NCBI GenBank assembly: GCA_023333565.1 | Contig: JAJKFH010004053.1 | Coordinates: 3,038,001 to 3,102,000 of the forward strand | Origin: Puffinus mauretanicus | Lineage: Eukaryota; Chordata; Aves; Procellariiformes; Procellariidae | Direction of reading: 5' to 3' | Length of the DNA: 64,000 nucleotides | Shown: piece by piece, positions 35,881-49,632 of the stretch | How the letters are laid out: each line of letters starts with the position of its first letter | How positions within the stretch are numbered: the stretch's first letter is position 1 | Program-made: the position numbers and the translations under genes | The notes under the pieces: generated by a model | What the model was told of the DNA's origin: nothing | The model's input: the letters and a program-made list of their open reading frames with translations, nothing else | The model's database searches: none

Positions 35881-38800
35881 AACCTGTATGACTGAATGAC
35901 AGCTTCAGCCTGAGTTAAAAATCTGAGATTTATTCATAAACCACCAAGGAATGAACCGTTGAAACAACATGGAAAATTAACACATTGTTGTAAATACCTA
36001 TAGGAAGGCTTTCTGGCAGTTTTAATCTCACATTGCACAAGGCTTTAGCTATCACAGGGAGAGCTGGAATTGCTGAGCAGGAGAGAAACATCCTGCACAG
36101 GCAGGCGGGATACCAACAGAAGTGGTGTGTAAAATCTAGCTGTATGTATGTTCATACAGGGGAAATTAGCTGTGTGATAGGTACTGCAGGTGAAGTGTCA
36201 GAGACCTGCAAAGCTCTCAGGGTGTTTATGAGGGGGGGAGATAGGGACGTGTGAAGAAGACTGAAGATAACTGAATAGTGAGTTATTGCACCACATGTGA
36301 GTCACTCAATTTTTACCTCATCTGGCTAAAATTCAAAGTCTGGTTTCAGAGGGCTAATTTATCCCAGCCTGGTTCCTATGTCTCTGGTGTCTACCGAATT
36401 GACTAGCTAAATTAGGAGAGAGGCCTGGGACTGGCGTAGCAGGGAAGCTAGTCAGGATGGAGGCATGTGAGCTGGGAACACATTATTCAACTTCATAAGT
36501 TGACTCACACCTCACACTTTCATAAGTGCTCACTTGGCTAAATGTGCTGTTAGTTATGAGGCATTCTGAATGCAGATCATTTGCTAAAACTGCTAAGTGA
36601 GCCTTTAGATTTTTCTCATGTACAACTTGCATACAGGAGGAAGATAATTTAGGTACAGGAGACATTACAAACGTGCATGGTGATCTTGCAGAGAGACTCT
36701 ACTTTGCATTAATTTCTCCTAGTGATATTATTCCCATGTTTTCAGAGTCTCCGAGGGTGTTCCTGGAAGCGCTGCCTTGACAGAGAACCAGGAAGGACTA
36801 CAGAAAGATTTGGTCCTGGGAAGATAGAAGCTGATTTTGAACATAATTTTTGTTCTGAATTAAAGACCCCTCTTTTGAAGACCTTTTGGGTATCCCACAA
36901 AATATCTTAAAACAACAAAGCCAGAGCTTTTGGACATGGTTTCTACAGTTTGTTTCAACAAGTAATATTTTAAATGCTTCAGGTGCTGTTCTGTTTTCAC
37001 TTGTACCAATTTAGATCTAGAGTTACTACACTGGAGTTATCCTGGATTTGCATTGATGTAAGAGTTGAGAATTTGGTTCAGAAGAAAAAATTTTCTCAGG
37101 GAGGCAGCAATTTCCATGAAAAACCTGCCATTATGACTTTGCTAGGTGTATCTCAGCAGTAGAGGGACCAGATATTTCAAACTACTACCTGCTGGGAGTC
37201 AAATTTTGTTCCTGTGCTATTTAAGGTGGACAGCATGACTGGCAGTCTGTATGTAAAGGACAAAGGTGTAAATACAGAAAAGCATAGTCAAAATTTCTCC
37301 AGCAAACATAACAGAAGACTGTAGATATGGTGAACGTGGCATATTTTAGGGTTGAAAATTGCGCTATGCTAAAAATCTAAATTTGAGGCAAATTTTTTGT
37401 GAATAAAGTAAAGAATTTTCTGTTGGAAAAACGTCAAAATTATAGAAAAAATAATTTCTTCTGTTTTCTTTTCTGTGGTTGCCGAATCATAGATTTTTTT
37501 TCTCATTAATTCAGTGTTTGTCCCAAACATGTAGGTTTGTTTTCTAGAGCTTTTGTTTCACTCTGTCTGCTTGGCCAAAATCAGGAACTCCAGTCACTTT
37601 TTGATTGACAAAAATAAGCAAGGAAGTGGGATTAGTCCAGAGTCTTCAAAACAGGGGCCTTGGCTGTGGAGGCACTTGCTAAATAGTAATAATAGACCAA
37701 ATTTCAAAAGAGTTGAACCACCAGCAACTTCAGTTAACCTCCTACTCATGTATAATGTTAAACTGTTTCTTTGATGAATGGTCCCAATTTCAGTAGGAGT
37801 TGCCAGGTAATTTTGAAATGTAGGCTGTTTATTTAGTAACTCCCCTGAACCTGGAAGTGCTTTACATTCTTGTGGCGCGAAAGCATCTCTTTTTCATATT
37901 CCATGTAGAGCCGAAAGGCATGTCAATACTGAAGAAATGCTTGCTCTGCTCACCAGCATGTCAGAGGCAGAGGAAGATATATTGGAAAAAATGCAGTGAG
38001 GGCAGAACTAGAAAAACCCACTAATTTCCACTTTCTCCTCATTTTTACCAGCAGTGGTGTTTTGTGCTATATCCTGAAACTCTGTATTATAAAACATCTT
38101 TAAATAATCTGTTCACTTGAAAGTCATAATACTTTAATTGTGTCATCAAACAGTTGCAGATTTAGGGACAAATTCTGCTGATTTCCGAGTGCCTACAGCT
38201 GCAAGTGAGCTTGTGCATCTGCACGGCCATATGAATACCAGACTTGGTTTATGAGGTGAATTTACACTACAGAAAATTATCTTAATTCATGGTAATAATC
38301 TTTTAGAGCTGAGTTTCAGTCTGTAATAGTTGCTTAGCAAATTCAATCTGTTTAAATAAATGTACATTCACCAAAGAGAGTCTTGATGAAGCAAAGTAAA
38401 AATACAAATTTTAGAAGTGGTGTCTTCGGTTGTTGTCCCGCACAACTGAAGGATGGGCTGTCCTCTTTTTTTTGAAAAAGAGCTGAGAAGCAGGGAATGG
38501 GCAGCAATCAGCACACCAAATTTCGTCCAAGTTTTATCTGTGTGATGACATTAACTTTGCGAGGCTCCACTGGAGCAGGTACAAAGATAATTTGGCTTCG
38601 CTACTGTAAGAAAGTAAAATAGATTCATCTGCGACTTATCTTGAAGAGGAAGCGAGCCAATGGGAGCTGGCAGTGAATGCGAACACTGAGCCTTAATGAA
38701 AATTCAAGGCGATGTTTTTCACTTTGTAAGATTGCCCAGGTACTGTTCAGACGAGTTAAGAAGACACAGGCCCTCAGTCTTTCTTTTTGCAACACATTAA

Positions 38801-40639
38801 GCATCCTTGTTGAAATGCAACACTGTTAATTTAAGAAGCACCCTCAGTACTACCATGGCATTTTATCTGTTAATAGGTGTCAGACTGGATAATATAGTAT
38901 GTCTGGGCGCTCAGCCTGCCACATTTTGCTGCCTACTAGACGAAAAAGGTAATAGACCTACAGGCTGCAGAAAAACTCAGCATGAATGTGAACATCCCTC
39001 GAGCGCGTCGCCCTGAAGCAGAGGTGCCCACACGCTCTCTACGGTGACTGTCCTCCTTCGACCATGGAGTCACTGCCGTGCTGCAGATTCCTGAAAGAGC
39101 CCTTACCCCTTCTCCCGGCGCGGCAGAGTCGTGGCTGGAAGCAGAGCACAGCTGCCCCCGGCTGTGACTAACGTGGTGGATGATTCAAGTTACAGCTCAC
39201 AGTGAGGCAGTTGTCTTGGCGGTAAAAGGCTGATGTGTTGATTACCCGTTATGCCGTGAAAAGCTGACAAAAAACCTCATTTCTGTCTCTGTTCTCTTGC
39301 AAGTTGCGGGAACCTTCCAACAGATGCGGATAAAGGAAAGTTTGCAAGAAAACGGGTTTTAATGCTTAAGCCTTCATGCACTGTTGTCCAGTACTTCTAG
39401 CAATCTTCCAGTATTTGATTTATTATATCATTCATTATACTTTTTTGGTTGTAACCAAATTGTCCTGCAATGCAGCATTTCATTTTATTGCCATAAGTAA
39501 GGGGTGCAAATACAACAGAAAGTATGCTCAGAATAGAGACTACAGGGACCGGTTGGGTCTCAGAAGTTTTCTGTGAATGTCAGGTGAGCTCCGTCTTACA
39601 TAGTGCTTCAGTAAATAGCTTCTACAAGCCTGTCAAAGTTAGCCCTTTCCAGTTTTCTAGAGAATGCTCCTGTTTCACGTCCTGGTCCTAAATCCTTACT
39701 TTCCATACCATGCCTTTTAGTAGTCACCAGCATTATCAGCAAATTTTCATTGATTTCTATAGTCATGATACACGTGGTTTAGTACTATTATCTTTTTCCA
39801 ATCTGTATTAATTGACTGAAACATTTTCTTCCCTCATATTTTCCATACATTTTGTGTACTCTTCAAGGAAAAAGTTGCACTTTGGCAAAAAGAGCTTCCC
39901 TCCAGAATTTGGTGGGCAGCTCTGAAGAAGGTCCTGCAGGCTGGAAGAGCCAGCTTTAGGACTTCAATTCAGTACATTCATTTAAAGCAAAAAAAAAAAA
40001 AAAAAGAAGAGCCAAGATGAGAAATGTGTCCTTTCACCCCTAGGTAAGAGACATATACTTGCCTTGGTTGTTGTCTCTCCAGGTGGATACCAAACACTGG
40101 AGATGGTGCCCGCTCTCAGGGAAAGCAACAGAGCGATTTCTCAGCGGTCGTGTTTAACAAACAGGACCGAAGATAACTCACCAAAGCTCTTAGCATTTTC
40201 TGGCAGTATTACAGGGCCATGATTCAACATAATGGACTGTCCCTGAGCAGTTTCTCCCATTGTATTAATAGAAACAGGCTTTTAATTAGCCTCCAGCCTT
40301 TATTCCTTTTGATTCACTCTATTTTGTTTCTTGAACAAACAGACTCACTACATGCTTTAGAAGAAAAAAAAACCTCTCGTGTTCCAGCATACAGAGCTAC
40401 GCTGACCCTTATCATCTGCTGTCTCCATCCAGTGCCATAAAACATCTGGGAGGGTTATCTGCTCACTCCCGGTTTTAATTCTGAGCTCAGCTGGATCCGA
40501 AAGGCACATCCCCCTCAGGGCAGAGAGACGCCTTGTCATCACCGTTAATTTCCCCTGAAGACATACATTTTCTGTGCAGAAGGCCAGAGCAGAGACACAC
40601 GTATTTCCATTTGTAGGGATTAGAGCCAAAGCGCTTAAC
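35881..40639. other. Non-coding stretch, nothing recognised
   Basis: Intron-like DNA. A poly-A run lies at 39989-40005 and a small CpG-bearing patch at 38990-39180. No exon, RNA gene or clear mobile element was identified. Confidence 0.5.
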
Positions 40640-41185
40640 TACTCTGACCTCTTGTGTATGATAGGCCGTACAATTATATCCAGTTACTCCTGTACGAAGT
40701 CCAATGACTTTGTTTTTGGCTAAAGCACATCTTTTAAATGAGGAGTCAGGCTTGATCTAAAAACATTAAAATACAGGGAATCCCCTGTGATGGTAATTTG
40801 TTCCAGTTGTAATCACCCCCACTGCTTGAATTTTTGCATCATTTCCAAGAGGCATCTTCCCACCTCCAACTTGTAGCCAGGGGCATATGTTACTCCTTCT
40901 TCATAAAAGTGCCCTTTAGTGCCAGTGCTCCGTTAAAGCACCCAGGGTCTGCAGTCAAGTCTTCTGTTTTTCTTTTTTTTTGTTATGTTTTCTTCGGAGT
41001 AAGAAAAGCATTTGGTTCAGTTTAAGCCTCTCACTGTAAATCCCAGTCCCCTGGTAAGACTCATAGCAGGGAAAACGCTTGGTAAGACTTGCAGCCTCCC
41101 ACTACCGACATGAGGACCGTTAGCTCAACAGCAGCTCCCTCCCATATGTGCTACCTTGGAGCCAATGGCCCTCGAGGCTCCTGAC
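40640..41185 (-). mobile_element. Old CR1/L3-type LINE relic, copy 2
   Basis: The same family and orientation as the relic at 33.8 kb. Blocks in order are CTCTGACCTCTTGTGTATGA, TAAAGCACATCTTTTAAATG, TTTGTTCCAGTTGTAATCAC, AAGTGCCCTTTAGTGCC and TTTAAGCCTCTCACTGTAAA. Its right part (from about 40910) aligns with 44046-44335. No coding frame survives. The right border is approximate. Confidence 0.65.
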
Positions 41186-44045
41186 CCCACCAGGAGCTGC
41201 GCTTGGTCACCAGTCCCGGGAGACCTTTTCTCTTGGTCTTTGCATGGCTGGCCTGGCCCTGAGCTGCTGAGATTGTCTAAGGTCGTCCAGGCTCCAAGTA
41301 CTGTCTCCAGCATGCTGGAGAGCCACAGCAGTGAGTTGGGCTTTTGGGGTCCCTGTGTCGAGCTGGGTGCTCATCAGTGCCGCAATGCCCAAGACCTGCC
41401 CAACTGCCAGCTCATTGCAGCAAGTCGGGAAGCTGGATCTGCCCTTTTGGCCCTAACGTCATGGTGGGAACTCTTTGATACCCTTCTTGTCATCTCACCC
41501 CTGTTACCCTTTTTGGAGCCACGGCTCACCAAGCACAGCACACAGGGTTTATGCTTTTTGTTCCCACCATACTCTTAGCCATATTGATGTTCACTTTCTG
41601 TAAGTGGTCCCAGCTTATCCTGTGATTCAGCTTCCTTGAATGGCTGCCCTGTTCTCATTATTAGTTATGCTTTAAGTTTTGTGTTCCTTTGGAAACCTTA
41701 TATGGTTTGTGTACATGGCTGAAAGAGGCCGAAGAAGGATCTCCCACAAAGCTGGATGCCATTTTCAGACAATCCAAAATATTATGGAGCAGCTAAACAG
41801 TTTAGTAACTAATGAAATAATGGTTAAAAATGAAGTGCTCCTCTGTCCTCTGGCTTCTGTCCATGTACAGCAAAATTTTGACCTGAGTTTGCTCATGCAC
41901 CTTGGCAGAACACTTAGAGGAAATTTCTGTAAGTGCCTTTAACTTTTCTTTAACAAAGCTCTCAGCAAAACAGGGAGTGGAAGAGAGAAGGACCTGCATA
42001 ACAAATTACACTACCCTTACAATTTCTCAGGAGTGTAACACTTTTCGCTGGGCATATCCTCTCTCATCTTTTGCCACAAGAGCTACCAGGACATTTATCA
42101 AGCAGTTTAATCTATTTTAGGGTCATGTGCAGAACACAGTTCATCTTCTAATATTGTACAGACATTGATCTCACCAGTAAAAAATAGTATTCATGTAATG
42201 GGATATGAAGGAGCTGAATCCATTAATCCACCTTAAAAATATTTTTGAAAGTTTTGTTTTCATAGCATTAAAGAAAGTCTTATCTAAGCTGTTTCAGCAG
42301 AGTAATGCATTGTTCAAATGAGCAAACAGGACGCCGTCTTTTCTTGTGGATCAGGCAAGAAGCGAAGAGTATGGAAAGTAGTGAAAGCCGTTAGTCTCTT
42401 ACATGAAAAGGCTACATCTTATGTGTCCAAAGATTTCTTCCTTGTGGAGGCTTGAGTAAGATTCAGTCAGAGTACGAGGAGGTGATGTATGAAGTATGCT
42501 TAACAAACAAAATACATCTTTCATTAAAAAAGAAGGTCCTGCTCACACTGAAAGTTCTGCTTTTCATGGCCCTGTTTGTGATGTGTGCCTTTAGCTATAG
42601 TTTATGGTTTTCAACATTTCCAACTCTGCTTTTCAGGAGTGTATAGTTCAGCCATGGAAAAATTCGTACTGGGCTGAAATTTGGCATACAAGGAACCAGC
42701 CAAGAAATAAATGTTCTAAGTCAAATAAAACTGCTGAGAAACAGACATTTTTAGAAAGTATTTTTACTCTTAATACATGAAAATTATTTTTCAGCCTATT
42801 ATTTATAAATCTTACAGCAGTAACAGGGACTCAGTGCCTGTGGACTCCGAAGACACAAAGAAGAGTTATTTTGTAGTTTATTGGATTTTCCTTAAATAGG
42901 TTATAGTGCTATGTGTTAATTTTTTGAATCCAAAGTTTCCACTGAGCTGCCAGTTTGGCTGCTTCACCTGCTCTTCTGTTCTATGCTTTTAGCTTGACGT
43001 GGAAGAAAAGACATTTTCCAGCTCCCTGGCTGAGTGATACACCTGCATTGATATAAATTGCATGTAACTCTGTGGAAGCCAGAGAGGTTACATTTGTGTA
43101 ACTGAAATTGTGATAAGGAACAAGAGTGTTTAGTGCAGTTTAGTGCTGAAAACATTTGACACTGGCATTGAGCAAATAAATTATAGTGTCTCCACACTTA
43201 GGTTGAAAGACTTGGGTCAAGGGTGTGATGTATTTCTCTGCTGGAGTTCAAAAGAGCAGCTGCAGAGTATGGCATAAATAACAGCAGATACTGACTTCTT
43301 TGGGAGTGAAAAAGCGAGATGTATTGACCCTGAAGTTAAATATTGACCCCAGATTTGTTTCAGTCATTTTTTTGCTTCAAGGACCAATAAATCTTAGTAT
43401 TTGGCAAAAAATAAGAGTTGAAAAGCAAATTCAGGCTTGACAGAAATGCTGCAATTCTATTAGATTTCTAAGTGCTTGCCACCTTTTACAATAAGTACAG
43501 AAAGGGACCAATTTTCTTGTATTTTCAGTGGTATATCATATCAAAATAGGGAAACCTGATTATTACAGCCATTATTTGAGGACTTCAACATTCTTCAAAA
43601 AGTTAAAGGCATGATGAAGTTACAAGTCTAGAAGAACATTGGAAACCAATGAAAAACTTCCAAGGCAGGTATTTAGGTTTGCAGTCCGAAAGTCTTTGGC
43701 ATTAACTTCAGGAAGAATAATTTTTCAAAATAAAAGAATTTATACATCTAGATTGTCTGAGTTCACTCCATTCCCTTCTTCCTTCTTTCCTGAACTGTTG
43801 CCCTCCAATGAAGTAAACATTATTTTCAGTTACCTTGGGATTGCTTTCACTGAATCACAAGCTAAGATTTGGTTTTGTGTTTTTTTATTACATAGGATTG
43901 TACCTTTCTCAAGAACTTCTAATAATATATTTACATATAAATTAGGAAAAAAAAACACAGGTCTCCCTTACAACTTCTCATCTAAATTAAAATTTACAAA
44001 TTCCCACTTGTAGCTCTAGATTTATATTATGCCTTCTGCCTCTTA
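41186..44045. other. Non-coding stretch, nothing recognised
   Basis: Intron-like. The frame at 41156-41578 (+) overlaps the repeat border and has no recognisable relatives. Nothing else is supportable. Confidence 0.5.
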
Positions 44046-44340
44046 ATTAAAATGTCCTTTAGTATCTGGGATTTTTTCTCCATTAAAGCACATAAATTTT
44101 ATAGTGAAAACTTCTAATTTTTTTATTAAGCTTCTGGATAAGAAAAGCATTTGGTTCAATTTAAGCCTCTCATTGTCAACCTCAATCCCCTGAAAAGACT
44201 TGTAGCAATGAGCCTGAAACGCCTGGTTAGACTTCAGTCCTCCATCTGCAGATGTGGAATCACAGGAGCCCCTGGCCTCATGGCAGCTCCCTCCCCTTCG
44301 TGCTGCTCTGGAGCCGGAGACCCTAACACTCCCTGGCTCC
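44046..44340 (-). mobile_element. Old CR1/L3-type LINE relic, copy 3
   Basis: It begins at TGTCCTTTAGTATCTGGGAT and continues through TAAGAAAAGCATTTGGTTCA and TTTAAGCCTCTCATTGTCAA to GCAGCTCCCTCCCC. The last 190 bp or so align clearly with 40998-41185. It corresponds to an inner portion of the family rather than the 3' tip, so it is truncated on both sides or its 3' part has decayed. Confidence 0.62.
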
Positions 44341-47300
44341 ATTAAAAAACATTTTGCAAATACTTAGTTTTCCATGATTTCGTAACCTATCAAGAAAAGG
44401 TTTATAGCAAGGAGTATATGTTTCAGGAAGATTATTATTATTGCAGGTATTATTATTACTATTATTATTGTAACTGTAGCAACATGTTTAATGCTTTGTT
44501 AGGGGGTGGTCTAATAAATTCCCCAAGATATAAAAAAATGGCAGGTTGTTACAAGGCATACGTACACCCTACAGATTTAGTAGGTTAATGCTTTTAATGG
44601 ATTTGTCAACTTCTGTATCTCTGTGATTGCAGTAGAGTGTTCACCTACTTAACACGGTGATTGCCTTGACATTAGGAAGGCAGTGGGTAGGTGCTGCGTA
44701 GGCAGGTAGTATGTTTGTTGTACTCCTGGCTAGTCGCTTCTCTTGTCTGGGACTACAGTGCTGTGGATGCCCTTCTGCATAGCTTTTCCTCACTTGTAAC
44801 AAGCAGATTTAATTCAGCACTTTCCAATGTTTGTCAAGACAGTGTAAATTCGCTTATTGCTTTATTAGGAGGGAAAACACAAATCGTATTCATCAACCAC
44901 ACTTCCACCTCTGTACAGGAAACTTCTTGTTGTAATTTACAGAATAAAAATTTCCTTTCTAGATACAGGTGAATATTAAGCAGGGAAAAATCACAGAAAT
45001 TGTGATGGTATTAAGTGGAAAAATACATTTATCAGGGCTGTTTGCTCCTTACATTGTACAGCCATTGCACATTGGCACAACTGTGAGAAAAGTGTTCTGA
45101 TTGCCTGAGGAATTCATTCTGAGTCTGCTTTTTATCCAGGAAATTGGATGCTAGTGAGGTGTGTATGAGCAAGGGTATGGGGAGAGCTCAGGAGTCGGAG
45201 GTACTGCAGGACACAGAGAAGACAGGAGAGAGGGAAAAGGGGAGAACAGAACGAGAAAACTGAAAGACGGTAGCTGTGCTGGGTCACAGTCCTTCCTCTT
45301 AGCCTAGAGATCCAGCTTCACAGAGGAAAACATCCAAAAGAGAAAATTCAGGAAAAGGAGGCAGAGACTGAGGGGGGTTGGGGGAGGTTGCTTAGATTGG
45401 AGGATGGAAACAGGATTTATTGTCTCTGCCATCAAGCCTGCAATATTTCTGAGGAAAAAGCTCTACCTTTAGAAAGTGGTTTTAGAAGGGCAGTGAGGTG
45501 AAAAATAAATCCTAGCCCTGCCAGCCCCTCTCCTTTGGAGGTGATTTAATGCCGTGTCTCGATTCGGCCGAGGGGAGTAAGGCAGCACACTTCCAGAAGA
45601 GCAGTGTTTATACCTAGACATAATTTCTCTCCTGTAGTTGAACATGTAGCCTCAGGAGATTAGGAATGAATTTACAGCCAGTGGATTTGTGACCGTGAGC
45701 TACGTTCGAAGCAGTGCCTGTGGGGGTCCTTTCTTCTCTGTTCGGTGATGGTATCCCAGCCAGGCAGTCTTGATATCATCATGGAAAAGGCTAGTCAGAA
45801 GTGGCAATTTGCTCTCACAGCCATAATTAAATGAATAGAGCAGCCTTCCGTATACATACTGTTTTTTCTGCACTCACTTTCTTCTGTGAGGTCCTGCTGC
45901 CTTCTTCCTTGTGGCCCTCTTCATTTTTGGGGTCACGTTCCAAATAAGGGGCCTATGTAACTGCTAAGTAGCCAGCACAAATAGAAATACCTTCACCTCT
46001 TCTTTTATGTGCACATAAGTCTTCTAAATTCCAAATAATGTCCTCAGATAGACTTTTCAGTTGGAAAAGAGGCAATTTTTATATTAAAATGCTTCTTAAT
46101 GATGCCAACAGAAGCCGTACCACTAAAACCAACGAAAGAAGAATAAAGGTCTATATATTAATTTGAGGCATCAAGTCTTGATTAACTTTTTTCCATTCTG
46201 TTAATGTCAGCATTTCATTGCAGCATTCCAGCTGGAACATGTAACAAAACCTGTAGATACAGATACATCTGCATTTTAACGCTAACAAATCACAGTCTTT
46301 GTAACTTTCTCAAAGTTTTGCTTTTCCGTATGAAGTTGGGCATACTTATTCACAGCCTTGCAGGCAATTATTTTTTCCTGCTGAAAGCCCCATCAAAAGT
46401 AGCTCTATATTTTTCCCTAATGGAAAAAGACAAATACAGTTTTTATGCCATCAAATATGGTTGAAACTTTATTTTGTTCCACTCCACTAGGTAGCGGAGG
46501 AGAGAAAAATGATGAATGAGAAGGTGCTTCCGACTACCTACTGAAAATTGGTTTAGATTCGTATGAGTTATAAGAGTTTAAAAGCACACTTTCCAGAGAC
46601 ACATGGGATTTTATAATGCGCTTAAAGGAACGACCTGCCTCAACCACGTTAGGGGTGCATGTGTGCACATATGTACCCGCACAGAAACTTACACAGAACA
46701 GACGGTTGCTGAGTATTCCCATTTAACTTGTGCAGGCACATAAAAAAAATTAATTTCTGTAGCCAGCTGGAATAGCATTTGTGGCAGCATCGGTGAATAC
46801 AGAAATGTTGCCTCGTTGTGCGTGGCTGGAGTCTTCATTTGGCGAGGGCGAGCTTTCTCATTCTGTAAAACAGTGATCCGATGTTCTTAGCATTGTCCAT
46901 AACATAATGTTAAAAGTTGCAGAAGAAGTTAGTAAAACAAAGGGTGAAAGCTTCCCACAAAGAGAATGTTTTTTCCACCTGTGCTCTGGATGACTTCACC
47001 ACGGTGAGTGGCTCTGCAGGACAGGTGTCACTGCCGGCGGTATCGGCACCTACCATGCTCACGGACAAGATCATGTTGCTCTCTTAAAGAAATGTATCAC
47101 AAAAGCCACAAAGCACGGAGTTACTATTTTTTCTACCTACCAGTTAACGTAACACCTAAATACTGTGTTATAAAAATAGAGAATGTTAGGGGAAATACAC
47201 ACTTTGAGTGTGTTACCTTTTTTCCTCCTTTCAGTTGAATGTAGTTTGAATTAAGACTAAAAATCGTGTACATTAATCATCAAATTATACCATCTTAATT

Positions 47301-48861
47301 AGGAGCTATGTTTCATTAGGAAGCTTGTTTATTTCAGAATGGAGGGCCTGGACTTAGACAGAAATGGCATTACTTCGCCATCTGGCATAACTCTGAAGGA
47401 CAGATCCCTTCTGTGACTTCGCTAATGCTTTGTTCACTCTAGTTTTAATTAACTCGTTGGATGGAATATCCCCAGGTTGTCTTAGGAGGTTGTTGCACAA
47501 ACCAAAGATCTGGCTTTGATCTCCCTATAGATCTGGCTATATATCTTCCTGCGAGTCAGTCTAAATTCTTCTGTATTGGGATACAGTTTGAGAGAGGCTC
47601 TTTGCTGTGGTGTGTCACGGCTGCCTTGCCTGTCACTGAACAGGTCTTTAATTCATACATAATTTTTATCTTCTTTTAGCTGCTCTAGTTTTTCTCTCAT
47701 CTTCTGAACAGCCTAATTAGATTTTTGTGTTTAGTTCCAGAGACATGCACTGAGTGATCCCTTGCTTGATTTTCAGTAACTGAGGACAGACACATCTCTC
47801 TTGGTCCAGACAGTTATTTCAAAGCACCAGCACTTACTGTTTTTTGTTCTGGTTTGAGTTAAGCTCTAGACATGTCTTTAAATCTAATAGTCTATGGGAC
47901 GTTGGACCCTCTGGTGGTGTGATATTCTTACCGCATTGCTATGGCTGGGCCTTAAACTGTTGCAAATCCATGATTTTTCTTAAAATTTACCACACTGGTC
48001 CTTCAGTTCTGTTCATAGTATTCGCCTAACATACAGTGCAGATACTCAGCAGTCTTTGCTTAGCCTGTGTTGTGGTTGGGCTTTTTGTATCCTTTCAATT
48101 AAGATATTTAGTGTTTAATCACAGTAGGACATTGTTTGGTAATACTATATAATTAAATGGTGATGGTTGTTGAAGTGTATAATTAGGATTTCTGACAATT
48201 CATTGTGAATCTCTGGTCTACTGTGAAGAAGAACAAAGCCAGAGAGAAAATGCTGGCTGGGTTATATAAATAAGTGAGAGATGATGGTCAGGCTGAAAAT
48301 GAGGGTTCTCCCCTCCTTTAATGAAAGGGTTTGTGTACATTACATAGAATAAAGTATTTCTTAGGCTGAAAGCTTTCCAGAGATAATAGTGTTGGCCCTC
48401 TGAGGCTCTTTATTATGTCAGATGTGGGATTTGGATTTACGGGAAGCGGCTGCTGCCTCCAACAGACTCAGTCTGGTGGAGGAGAATTTGCCCGGCCTCC
48501 CCTGCGTGCAGAGCTTCGGGCTGCAACCTGCAGGGTGGGGTTTCTCCAGGGTGTCCCAGAGAAGGAAACCCCCCATTTTCACTGAAATCCCCTGGGCTCT
48601 TGGGACAAAGTGCTTCCCTCCAGCTTCAGGGGATGAGGGACATGGTAAGCCCTGCCAGCCCCAGCCCCATCATTGCCTCCTCAGTGGTTAGAGTGGCTCT
48701 TCAGGGGCAGGATTATGAAAAGTCCCATAAATGGTGGATTCTTCTATTGTCTTAAGCCTTAAGGAACAACTCCTCCCCAGTTTTCTTTTTTTAACAGTCT
48801 AGGAATACGCTGTTCTTCTAAAACGCAAGCTGAAAGTCTCACGTAATTATATAGCTGCAAG
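44341..48861. other. Non-coding stretch with an ATT microsatellite
   Basis: No gene recognised. (ATT)n-like runs lie at about 44432-44470. A purine-rich stretch occurs at about 45180-45380. A GC-richer piece lies at 48420-48690 with a short frame of no known family. Confidence 0.5.
44432..44470. repeat. (ATT)n interrupted microsatellite
   Basis: Two short ATT runs are separated by GCAGGT, with a further ACT interruption. This is a simple repeat only. Confidence 0.8.
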
Positions 48862-49632
48862 AATCATAGAATCATAGAATAGTTTGGATTGGAAGGGACC
48901 TTTAAAGGTCATCTAGTCCAAGGCCCCTGCCATGGGCAGGGACATCTTCAACTAGATTAGGTTGCTCAGAGCCCTATCCAACCTGACCTTGAATGTTTCC
49001 AGGGATGGGGCATCTACCACCTCTCTGGGCAACCTGTGCCAGTGTTTCACCACCCTCATCATAAAAAATTTCTTCCTATATCTAGTCCAAATCTACCCTC
49101 TTTTAGTTTAAAACCATTCCCCCTTGTCCTGTTGCAACAGGTCCTGGTAAAAAGTCTGTCCCCACCTTTCTTATAAGCCCCCTTTAAGTACTGGAAGGCT
49201 GCAATAAGGTCTCCCCGAAACCTTCTCTTCTCCAGGCTGAATAACCCCAACTCTCTCAGCGTTTCCTCACAGGAGAGGCGTTCCATCCCCCTGATCATTT
49301 TTGTGGCCCTCCTCTGGACCCGCTCCAACAGGTCCATGTCTTTCCTGTGCTGAGGGCTCCAGAGCTGGACGCAGGACTCCAGGTGGGGTCTCACCAGAGC
49401 AGAGGAACGGGGCAGAATCACCTCCCTCCACCTGCTGGCCACGCTTCTTTTGATGCAGCCCAGGACATGGTTGGCCTTCTGGGCTGAGAGCGCACATGGC
49501 CAGCCCATGCCCAGCTTTTCATCCACCAGTACCCCCAAGTCCTTCTCGGCAGGGCTGCTCTCAATCCCTTCATCCCCCAGCCTGTATTGATACTGGGGGT
49601 TGCCCCAACCCAGGTGAGGACCTTGCACTTGG
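48862..49632 (-). mobile_element. 5'-truncated CR1 LINE with intact C-terminal ORF2 frame
   Basis: The 3' tail repeat (AATCATAGAATCATAGAAT) marks the left end. The copy extends about 770 bp to a CR1 internal position near GACCTTGCACTTGG. The minus-strand frame is open from about 49625 to 49059 without a break. It covers the distal part of ORF2 with [49 protein letters not shown] and [12 protein letters not shown] in the family order. This lies after the polymerase active site, so the fragment cannot encode a working enzyme. An open frame runs about 110 bp into flanking DNA at the right, giving 228 codons. The intact frame implies a younger insertion than the copy at 6.6 kb. Confidence 0.95.

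Noticed and set aside
46981..47012. GATGACTTCACCACG followed by GTGAGT as a small exon with donor
   Set aside because: No upstream acceptor or matching protein sequence; the donor-like site alone is not enough.
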